NCBI RefSeq assembly: GCF_029784135.1
Contig: NC_073746.1
Location: forward strand, 305,180,665 to 305,244,664
Direction of reading: 5' to 3'
DNA length: 64,000 bases
DNA from: Toxorhynchites rutilus septentrionalis
Lineage: Eukaryota > Arthropoda > Insecta > Diptera > Culicidae
A model generated the notes under the pieces. That model was not told the DNA's origin and ran no database searches. It saw only the letters and a program-made list of their open reading frames with translations. The stretch's first letter is position 1. Each line of letters starts with the position of its first letter. A program made the position numbers and the translations under genes. Shown piece by piece: positions 55,590 to 64,000 of the stretch.

Positions 55590-55904
55590 TTTTTTGTAAT
55601 AAACTTCTTTTGAGTTGTCTGGAAAGTTCATGCTGCTACTGCTGATTAATTAAAAGAAAAAATTAATCCTTGATGCACATGAATTAGTAGATTCGCTACA
55701 GATGTCGAAAATCACCATTCATGAGAAACGAAACATCACGAAAAACATGCATGCAACAATGCATGCACTACATATTAACCCATATTACGGAACCCGATCG
55801 GATTTGACATATCGCAATCCGAACGAAATAAACTTTGGCATTCTGCATTTCAAGGTTGCAACATTTGTACAATCCGATAGGATTTGACTCGATCAGATTA
55901 ACGG
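55590..55904. other. Host sequence of the Harbinger-like element
   Basis: Contains a TGCATGCA-rich stretch (55747-55768). No coding signal. Confidence 0.35.
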
Positions 55905-56040
55905 GGATAGATACACGAATTTCGGACGTTTCTTCGAACTCCGAAAAAGTAATACAAAGAATATTTTTACCATCCATTATATCACTATTTGTTTATCTAT
56001 CTTTCAACATTAAAACAAAAATTGAACGGAAAAAATATAA
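55905..56040. mobile_element. F-family fragment (F4)
   Basis: GACACGAATTTCGGACG-like sequence followed by ACAAAGAATATTTTTAC and CATCCATTATATCA aligns with F1 14441-14580. The terminal AGGGGGTATTCTAG is missing. Confidence 0.65.
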
Positions 56041-56274
56041 GGTAAGGCTATAATTTTTATCAATAAACATATGGAATAGAAAATGAAAACAAGCTTGAAA
56101 TGAAATTTAAACGAAAAAAATAGTATTTCTTGATTTTTTCCTCAAAACCGGTGGAATGTCCACGTGGACAACAGGGGGAGGGGTATAAGGAATGTCCACG
56201 CTTGTCCACGGAGGGGAAGGGGGGTGTCTAAAATCATGCTTTTTCTGTCCACGTGGTATGTGGACAGCCCCTTA

Positions 56275-56748
56275 TCTTGCAGAACTTATCTCATTCTCTC
56301 ATTTGCAAACCGATGCGAAATCACGTCGGCGATGAATATGGTACGATGTCGATGGCCCACTGTGCACTGTATATACACATGACTCGAGTGAGAGTACCAT
56401 GTATAAGGAAGAAAAAACAAACACATTGAAAGCGAGCACTTAATTTAAAATAAATTTTCCATGTAGCTCGGATCATATATTTATATTAGAAACTATATGC
56501 AGGTTCGAAAACATAATTGCTTGATTCCACTGAACAGAACCGTTAGTTCACTCGAAAATGCTCTCTTTCTAGCGCAAAAGTACATCAAAAATCCACACAG
56601 ACCGAAGAAAAGTTAGACAGAGCAACTACACTTTTATCCTGAACCGATGCACAATCCGAAGCAATTTTTCTTTTTGCACGCGTTATATAACCATAAAACT
56701 TATATAAAAACGTATATAGCCGACATAATCACAAAATTTCAGCAAAAA
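56275..56748. other. Intergenic, nothing recognised
   Basis: AT-rich flank between the Harbinger-like element and family-B copy 4; no signal. Confidence 0.4.
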
Positions 56749-58359
56749 CAGGAAGTGGGTTATATCTATTGTATAACCGCAAGGGTGACGTAGGACTATC
56801 GTTGATTTAGAGATCATTTGTTTGAAGTTGAATCTAAATCCATTCTGAATGAATGAATAAATTAATATTTTGGGGACTTCGAAAACGAGAGCGTTACGTT
56901 GGAGGCACAAGGTTTTATGCATCCAATATAGGATACGAAAAACCTTGCTCTGAAGAATAATCTTCAAAAGCTTTCCTGCTAACTGTACTTGATTGACAAA
57001 TCACAAACCCAAATGTATTATATGGATATTTTATGGATAGAAAACATTAAAATAAACTCTATCGCTTGAATGTAATTTTCAATTCCAAGGGGAACTGGCA
57101 CATTATTTTCCAGCAACGATTAGATATTTCCACATTTTCCTCGATACTGGAAGCCCACCAGTGGTTAATGCTAATTCGATAACCATCTGTTAATAGCACT
57201 TGATTGACACATATTTGGTCACAGTGTTACATGGATAGAAAACATTCAAATAAACTCTTTCACATGAATGTATTTTTAAATTCCCAGAGGAACTGGCAGA
57301 TTATTTTCCAGCAATGATTAGATCTTTCCGGAACTTTCTCGATGCTGAATGGCATCCAAACGGAAAGAATTCTGCGCGTGTATGTGTCGATCCTTCGCCG
57401 TCCACCTCCTCCAGCACGTTTGGCAACGATGTTGTCTTGTCGATGTCCTCACGAAAAATGAATGTGTCTCACCACCAGAATATCGCTTAAGTATGCTTTT
57501 TGTGTGTGATTGAATCGAGAGAAGGTGTGGTTTACGATGGCAATTTGGAAGGCAAACTAGAGGGGAATGAACTCTCTGAGCTCGAAACTTTCGGCGACTG
57601 AGCAATAATAGATTGCGTACGCATACAATATTGGATACGGAAATATCCTACTGATGGGGAAGAATAATGTTCAGAAGCATTTCTGCTAATTACACTTGGT
57701 TGAAAAATTACAAAATCAAATGTATTTGATCGCTGTGTTATATGGTTAGAAAACATTAAAATAAACTCTTTCACATGAATGTATTTTTAAATTCCCAGAG
57801 GAACTGGCAGATTATTTTCCAGAAATGATTAGATCTTTCCGGAACATTCTCGATGCTGAATGGCATCCAAACGGAAAGAATTCCGCGCGTGTATATGTGT
57901 GTATTGATGTCTTCCCGGGGAACCGTTTGTGGCATCACTCTCCTCCTGATGGATTCCCTTCTGGCCTAGGGTGCACAAACAGGCTCTTGGTGACACCGTT
58001 CATCCGCGCTTTCATGATAAACGAAGAGCTTCACCACAACAGCGACAACATGCTCCAATCGCTGTTCAATTAGAATTGAGTGGATTTCCGAGTGGCGCTC
58101 GCTTATATACCGATTGGTGATTTCAATAGCCTGTTTTGAAAGCAATTTTAAGACTATTGAAACAAGTTTTTGGATGAAAAAGTAACAAGTATAGAACGCG
58201 TAGACATTTTATCTTTCGAATGAAGTGTTTATCATACCATTTCGTTTAGTTGTTTAGGAGCTATTAACGCTCAAAATCTCGGTCTCCGGCGTAACGCTTT
58301 CGTTTTCGAAACTTTGATTTTACACCCCGGTATAGAAATGAAAGACGTAGCCCTACGTC
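56749..58359 (-). repeat. Family B Helentron-like element, copy 4
   Basis: A complete minus-strand copy of 1,611 bp. GACGTAGGGCTACGTCTTTC ends at 58359 beside TTTT; the hairpin and CACTTCCTG lie at 56749-56780 beside TTTTT. The TATATAAG of the promoter block is at 58102-58109, with a mutated initiator. It is very similar to copy 3, including the Arg/Lys-rich frame shadow MLSRRKFRAQRVHSPLVCLP at 57318-57605. Confidence 0.72.
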
Positions 58360-58619
58360 AAAACTATTTCGGAATGTTTTAGAAATAGAAGTTCTTCACA
58401 GCACCGACGGTCGCTATCACAGTTAAGACCTGAGCAATATAAAATTTGGGTGCCTTACAAAATAAAATTCGTAGCACTTTTGTTATTCAGTATCTAAAAT
58501 ACAGATCGATTACAGATGACTGAGAGTTAACTAATCTACGTACTGACGTAGTTATCTTAAATTTTAAGAGAACGGTCAAGATAAATCCTTTCTCGCTTAG
58601 GGGGTGCGTATTACACTAT
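58360..58619. other. Intergenic, nothing recognised
   Basis: Short linker between repeats. It contains AATATAAAATTTGGGTGCCTTAC, which resembles 50538-50565. Confidence 0.35.
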
Positions 58620-58955
58620 TTCGTGGATTCCCCCTGACACGTTGATTTGGATGGCTGTGTTAGGGGAGACACTTCAATGGGAACAAAAATCCCCTCCCCC
58701 ATCCCGCATGTATTTGCAAAGCGGACTCCCCTAGGTACTCTGATTTTGATGGCTGTGTTAGGGAAACCGTAAACCGGACCAATCAAAACGAGGCAGATCA
58801 GGCGTTTAGATAACGCTTAACAATTCATTGTTGTTCAAATGTTTATCCCATGGAAATAACATTTTACTCATTGTGATAGATGCGTAGAAATATTTCCTAT
58901 CAATTGATACAAACATCTTTCCGAAAAAGTGTTTCGATTCTACATTTTGGACACT
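58620..58955 (-). repeat. Family A fragment without ends
   Basis: Two minisatellite units (GGCTGTGTTAGGGGAGACAC and GGCTGTGTTAGGGAAACCGT) are followed by the family-A 5' body (TTCAAATGTTTATC, ATTGTGATAGATGCGTAGAA). Both termini are missing. Confidence 0.65.
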
Positions 58956-59025
58956 GATTTTTTCATTACAACAAAAAAACATGTTTCGAATATATCACGT
59001 TTGCATAATATCACGCGAAAATTTT

Positions 59026-61001
59026 GACGTAGAACTACGTCTTTCATTGAGGGTGCCAAATCAGAAAACAGGTCACGTTTTTATGAAATAAAGTTAACGT
59101 TAATAAATATTTTTGCCGCGGACGGATTTTGGCGATTCACATACTAAACGAAGCGGAAATTCCCTAAGATTTGTTTAATATGCTATACATTAGAATCCCC
59201 TGATTTGTGAATGGTTAAAATTCATGAAAACATTAAGCGTTTCTATTTTCCCATACATTTGTTCTGTCCATTTGTGTGCTTTCCCGAACAGAGCTGTCAA
59301 TAACGAGCAACTTGTCGACGACCAACGGAGGGGAAAACGTAGGATTTACAGTCTCCGTGAACAAAAGAAAAGTAGAAGAATGAAGGGGAATACTCGCCTA
59401 GAGTATAAACAGTGGATCTCGCTGAGGCAAACTTTCATTCGGCATCGGACTGTTGAGCAATCCAGTTCACTTTGCTTTCGCTGCGCTTCGATCTAAGATT
59501 GGACCCCACCAGTGGTAATCCAACTTGAATATCGTCGTTTGGTTTTTCTGTTCGTTTTTCGCGTTATTCGTAACGTGTGTTTTCCTTTCCGCGTCATAAA
59601 TTGAACGCTTCGCGTTGTGTGTGATGAGCAAGAAGAAGAGGAAGGCAGGCTCGAGCCCTGCAAAAACTAACACATTGCCAGGGGCAATAAAATTTCGAGG
59701 CAAACGTCATCTAATGAACCGTGCCTTCGCGAGTGTGACGCCGCATCGAACAACAGCGAAGTAGGCCATTTCGGAGCGTCGGTTGAAAAAGTAAACGCCG
59801 TTACCCAGGCAGCAACCAAAATCAAGCTCCCCCCGCTGGTGGTGAAGGCGGTCGCTCTTGACAAACTCATCAGCGAATTCGCATCGATGAGTGTTACAGC
59901 AGAGTACAAGCTGTGTGACATAATTCAGTCTTTTTCCAAGCAGTTAACATTGTTTGTTTTCCGTCATCATAAGGGCTTCGTTGGTGCCTTTGAAAATTAA
60001 ACTGACGTTATGACGAAGCAGGCGTTAAGGTTGTGCGCCAAAACATTATTTGGGGAATACCAATGATCTTGAATGTCTTACTGGAATGTTATAAGTTTTG
60101 CGTGCCAGTCGCAAAACTGCCTTCAACTAGGATTGCATTTGCGCTAATATTGATCATAATGAAGCATTGCTACTGTTTTCGAGGTTTTTTATATTAAAAA
60201 AAAGAGTTTATTTCGCTTGTTTAGTCACCAAGAAAGTAAATGTCGTTCGGGAATGTTGTATGTGATTAGGTTTCGCTTGCCAGTAGAAAAACTTCCTTCA
60301 CTAAGGGTGGCAGCTGCGCTTATCTCGAGCATGAGAAAGTAATTCAACTTTTTTCGAGGCCAGTAAAATAAACAGAATCGTTTCTTTTGAGAAAAACGCA
60401 AAATAATTAGAAGTGTTTAAATTCCTAGTAGTTTCAAACCACCAATGCATGGCTCTGTATGCATTCTATGGCGAACGCTTGTTTGGCGCTTGGTATACGA
60501 TGTACGAACGATGCCTAGAGGTGCGATTCCTTTGAGGCAATACTAAATAACATGTAGCATGATATTTGATACTTGCAAGAGTTGTCATTGTTGTTGCTCC
60601 ATGCGGTGCCAAAGATATATTGATGTAGTTATGAGATGTGGAACAATGGTGCTGGTGTAACATGTCTATAATCGACTGTAGCCGAGTCTATGTCAATTGC
60701 GAAAAAGACCACCGGAATAGCGTTCGAGGTAAATTTTCAATGCATTGACATGAAATAAATTTCGACATACGATCAGCTAGTGTATTGTTTTGCGAGGGCA
60801 AGAATGAATCATCAATCAATTATCGTCAACTGATTCTACAATGAAAAAACAATTTCAGAGATTATTCTACTAAGCAGTTGTTTCTAAAATTTCACAGCAT
60901 TATAGAATAATATCCGATGGTATAAACAAGCGAATTATATAGAATAACAGCGTAGCTCTACGTCAACAATGCGGTCGTATCTTGGACACAACCTCCTATA
61001 A
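59026..61001 (+). repeat. Family C Helentron-like element, copy 2 (complete)
   Basis: It has both ends: GACGTAGAACTACGTCTTTC after TTTT, and the subterminal GTAGCTCTACGTCAACAATG, hairpin GGTCGTATC-TTG-GACACAACC, then CTCCTATAAT. Its length is 1,976 bp. Closely similar to 25240-27178, with small indels. The 5' third has a transcription-start-like TCATTC context (59427-59445), a MSKKKRKAGSSPAKTNTLPG start (59621) and the LINE ORF1-like frame. Confidence 0.7.
59712..59999 (+). pseudogene. LINE ORF1-like frame in family C copy 2
   Basis: The better of the two copies. It reads ECDAASNNSEVGHFGASVEK, then QAATKIKLPPLVVKAVALDK, LISEFASMSVTAEYKLCDII and QSFSKQLTLFVFRHHKGFVG, then stops at a TAA near 59998. 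K-PPLVV followed by a 'VTAEYKLC-I-QS-KQL' stretch resembles the conserved central domain of Jockey-type ORF1 proteins ahead of the zinc knuckles. The knuckles are absent, so only a segment was picked up. The frame is not continuous with the MSKKKRK start at 59621. Confidence 0.4.
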
Positions 61002-63439
61002 TTTTGTTTTGAACGTGTTATAATCGAGACGTTACTGTATAATGCGGACATTTTAAGTTCACGCGGTTTTTCTCTGATGTGACAAAATTAATAAAGCGAT
61101 TGCACCGCGAATGAAAGCCTATTTTTTCGTCATGACTGATTAAAATTGTAGGAATTGTTACAGTGGAAAGGTTTCTACGATGATCCAGTTGCACAAGATT
61201 TGAGTTAAGCTAAGCAAAACATTGACGATTAGTTTAAAAATCTGTTCAATTCGACGTAATTTTTTATCATTATCAGTTCTATTCGATGTTATCGTACAAG
61301 CCCAACTCATAATTTACTTTGATTCCACTGTTGAACTCCGCTTCAAATGAATACCAGAATAAATTTTGCCTCTGTTGGTTGTTCTTCGATAAAAAAAACA
61401 CCCTAGACCGTGAGAGGAAATAATAAAAAAAAAACACCTTTGAGGAAAATGGATTGGGGATTATTTGTTACGGATGTTTCTTATTTTTTTTCCTCCCTTG
61501 CTGTAGTGACAGAAATTTCGAAGATTGAATTAAATTTAATTTGGGCGCAACCTCCGCAAAAACGACCCTTTGGGGACCGTTTCCCATCAAGGACCTTTCC
61601 CCCCCCCCCAACTCCCACTCAGTTATCGATTGGAGAAAAACCATCAACAATAGCAGAAAGGAGAGCAAGGGAATAAAAAGTTATGAAAATCAATTTGTGA
61701 TCCTCCCACGATGATTGTATTGGCGAGACTGTGAGACAGACAAAAGATGTCACAATGTTCGATGATAAGACCGTTACAAGACATAAGATTTGATTTGGGT
61801 TCTCAGTTTTTAAATTAACCTCTTTCACGACCATTGAAGCACATGCCATTCATAGGAGATAGTTCCCCTTTAAATCTCCTTCAATAATTTCATCCAGCAG
61901 AAGCTGGACAAGGACAACCTTAATTAAAACAAATGCCCTGCGGTGTATGCCTCCCATGAACCGAACTGGTTCGACGAAACGTTGCTTTCTATTGACGGTG
62001 ATGCAGTCGCCTCTGGGGGTTTCAGGGAGCGAGGAATAAAATACCATTCATCTATTCACGATGCAACTCGCCAGAAAATGAGTGTGCAGACCGACCAATA
62101 ACTAAGCTTTCCCACAGCTTGGCTTAAAATTGATATAAATTGATAAAGGCTATTTTATAGTCCACGCACCTCCCAACTGTGTTGTGCTCCCTGGGGTGCT
62201 TGACATCTTTCTCTTCGCTGAAACATGCAACATATTTACCACCCAGCCGCAGTGGCAGCCGGAAGAGTAAAAGTAGACGAGGGGCAATGGCACGTGTATT
62301 GAATCCAACCATCGAGCGGTGATAAAGAAAATCCTATCCTCTTGATGGCTTTGAGTGAAATAGAATTCCTCGGGGATTACTTGTACCCGAGGCGAACGCT
62401 CGCCTCGATAGGGTCGGAAAAGCGTTTAAATATTATTCGAGTTGAACAAATTTCCATCACTCTCTGCATTGGCTTGCAATCGAATCGCTCCCTTCTTCCG
62501 TTTACAGTTAGTGGAAATCAGGATACTAGCTTTCTGAAGAACCCATTCACGATAGCAAGTGGAATTCGAAATGGATGAGATTCTCAGCACAAATTCTGTG
62601 GTGCATTGGTTGTGGTAATGAATATCCGTCCATTGTCGATTTTTTGTGGGTCATATCATCGACCGCTGCAGACATAACCTAAAACTAATAAAATTTATAT
62701 TGCGAATTTAACGAGTTTCACATCGTCTGAGAGATCAATCTGCTGAGAATGATGATCAAAACGATTTCAAAGCCACAATTCTCTCGAAGCAAATTGATGT
62801 ATGGTACAAGTCAATTTTATTGCAACAACAAAACTATTGATTATAGAATTAATAACATCAGAAGAGATATATTGAATCAGTTAGTGATTACCGATAGTAA
62901 TATGCATTTGCGTTGTAATATGCATTTGCGTTGGAAAGAGAAAAAATGGACCATGGTTCTTTCATCCAACTGGAACGATGGGCAGAAGGATTGTTGCGTC
63001 GTAGCTTCCACCGGAATAACTTATTTTATACTGAGCAAATTTGTTCGAATAATTCAATCGTAGGCAGAAGTTAAATCAATTCATATTGCATCGCATTCCG
63101 CACATCACTCCTAGTGGCTAGACTTGAGTGTTTTGATGTCAATCAAAATAATCATTTTGACTTGATAGGGTTTTGTTTTTATTGGTAGTTTCATTTTTCA
63201 ACTCTATTTGAAATTATATGTTGCGTTATTTGACTAACGCGAGGTAAATATTGCAAGTGATATGCGCATACTAAAATATGTAATCCTCAAACGAAACTAA
63301 AATGTAATCCGCATTGTTACCGACACCATCATACTGCACAAGTTTGACAGTTGTAGCGTACATCAAAAATAATAAAAATATATTATCTCCCGTAGCAGTA
63401 TCCGGAGTAATTTTTCACATTAGTTTTGTACCATACCAT
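61002..63439. other. Gene-free stretch
   Basis: About 2.4 kb without recognised elements. The balanced segment 61840-62560 has short frames on both strands (65-78 codons) without domain similarity. A 16-bp word ATATGCATTTGCGTTG is nearly duplicated at 62900-62935. Confidence 0.35.
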
Positions 63440-63557
63440 GAATTTTGGCAAAAAAAAGAATTGTACCAAAAAATAACAAAAACTGGTAATATTATTTTTA
63501 ACCATACCAGTTAACTTTTTGTTATTTTTTGGTACAATTCTTTTTTTGTTCAAATTT
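63440..63557. repeat. Long near-perfect hairpin (fold-back)
   Basis: Arms 63440-63488 and 63505-63557 are inverted copies; both contain AAAGAATTGTACCAAAAAAT in one sense and its complement in the other. About 45 base pairs form, with one 4-base gap (GTTA) around a 16-base AT-rich loop. It may be a small fold-back MITE. Family-A copy 4 begins 27 bp to its right. Confidence 0.7.
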
Positions 63558-63583
63558 AGGATTTTAGAAAAAATTGGTGGGTT

Positions 63584-64000
63584 AAATCTATGATATAACC
63601 GCAAGGTTGACGTGGGACTACCTTAGCTAAGCAATCGTTTGTTTGTACAGATTAATTTTTTGATTGAATGAAACTATTTCCGAATTCAATTCAATTCAAT
63701 ATATTTGCTTTGTGAGTAAAAATATTGAATAAATTCCATGTAAGGTCAATTCATACATTGTGATAGATTATGTTCTTCGTTATAAGTAAATTTTATGACA
63801 GTTCTTTTACGTTTGCGTTTACGTGTTTGGAAAACACTTTTCGGAGTGCAAAAAAAAACATGCGGGAGCAGAAGTTCCCCCGGATTACATGAATCAACAA
63901 CTTCAACTTCTACTTTTTATACTATAGAGGATTTAAACTTGAAAGTTCATTCGCCTCTAGTGTCTGCACGATTTTCCCAGGTTCCTAAGTTTAGAAGACC
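63584..64000 (-). repeat. Family A Helentron-like element, copy 4, runs off window
   Basis: The 3' hairpin GGTTATATCATAGATTTAAC with subterminal GTAGTCCCACGTCAACCTTG (minus strand) opens the element. Family-A sequence then leads to one minisatellite unit and the CGCCTCTAGTGTCTGCACG block that matches 55105-55165. The 5' part lies beyond the window. Confidence 0.7.

Larger units (their letters stand above)
52498..56271. mobile_element. PIF/Harbinger-like element carrying three nested insertions
   Basis: The inverted ends GGGGCTGTCCATATACCACG (52498) and GGGGCTGTCCACATACCACG (from 56271, minus strand) match at 25 of the first 26 bases and stay similar in layout for about 120 bp, with repeated GTCCACGTGGAC words. 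TTA stands on both sides (52495-52497, 56272-56274). A 3-bp TTA duplication with GGG-type ends is typical of PIF/Harbinger. Nested inside are ITmD37E copy 5, family A copy 3 and an F fragment; about 1.1 kb of own sequence remains. No transposase was seen. Two separate fragments in opposite orientation is the alternative. Confidence 0.55.

Noticed and set aside
57318..57605. Arg-rich 95-codon frame also found at 27996-28244
   Set aside because: It is repeated because the family-B element is repeated; copies 1 and 2 do not conserve it and no codon bias or start context supports it.
1..64000. CRISPR arrays, bacterial operons, phage genes or integrated viral genes
   Set aside because: No regularly spaced direct repeats with unique spacers, no bacterial gene organisation and no viral polymerase, nucleoprotein or envelope-like frame was seen.

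Overview
This is eukaryotic, AT-rich, gene-poor intergenic DNA packed with transposable-element relics. The best fit is a culicine mosquito, probably Aedes. The main support is five near-identical copies of an IS630-Tc1-mariner element whose transposase has D-37 residues-E spacing between its last two catalytic residues; from general knowledge this is the mosquito ITmD37E group. A tRNA-derived SINE, Jockey-type LINE relics and several MITE families agree with this. No bacterial operons, CRISPR arrays or viral genes were seen, and no complete host protein-coding gene is present.

Layout: 1-541 mariner relic; 545-2030 fragments of a T-tract-inserting repeat superfamily arranged head to tail; 2369-3086 a 5'-truncated LINE with a 14-bp target duplication; 3413-4042 another repeat with a hairpin end; 7309-9060 diverse repeats; 10513-10740 SINE; 11288-12582 ITmD37E copy 1; 12600-14189 repeat family B copy 1; 14424-15155 a MITE (F1); 16098-18204 a Tc1-like relic split by a family-B insertion; 19398-20658 ITmD37E copy 2; 22983-25119 a Tc1/mariner transposase relic split by family-B copy 2; 25240-29110 families C and B nested together; 31722-33639 several relics including a DUF4817-type transposase; 34203-35250 LINE ORF1 relic; 35297-36747 hAT-like element; 37150-38449 ITmD37E copy 3; 40480-41030 tandem repeats; 41386-43030 a second DD37E transposon (F2); 43049-43453 two exons of a Sam68/quaking-related KH gene copy; 44966-45910 family A; 46247-48597 ITmD37E copy 4 with a nested MITE; 52498-56271 a PIF/Harbinger-like element carrying three nested insertions; 56749-58359 family B; 59026-61001 family C; 63584-64000 family A running off the window.

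The most interesting pattern is a superfamily of at least 15 elements (called A, B, C, D and E here). They share an 18-bp self-complementary 5' motif (TTGACGTAGGACTACGTC type), an inverted copy of it set 35-50 bp inside the 3' end, a terminal hairpin after that, and insertion into T-tracts. This asymmetric design matches what is described for Helentrons and their non-autonomous HINE derivatives. Their interiors carry unrelated cargo: a histone-mRNA-type 3' stem-loop (D), a CCAAT/TATA/initiator promoter (B), a LINE ORF1-like segment (C) and an 85-110-bp minisatellite (A). One copy sits cleanly inside a transposase codon run, which fixes its ends.

The second notable item is an intron-containing, partly eroded copy of a KH-domain RNA-binding gene at 43.0-43.5 kb with a transposon inserted 19 bp beyond its splice donor. 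Everything rests on reading the sequence alone; family names are assigned from motifs, without database searches.
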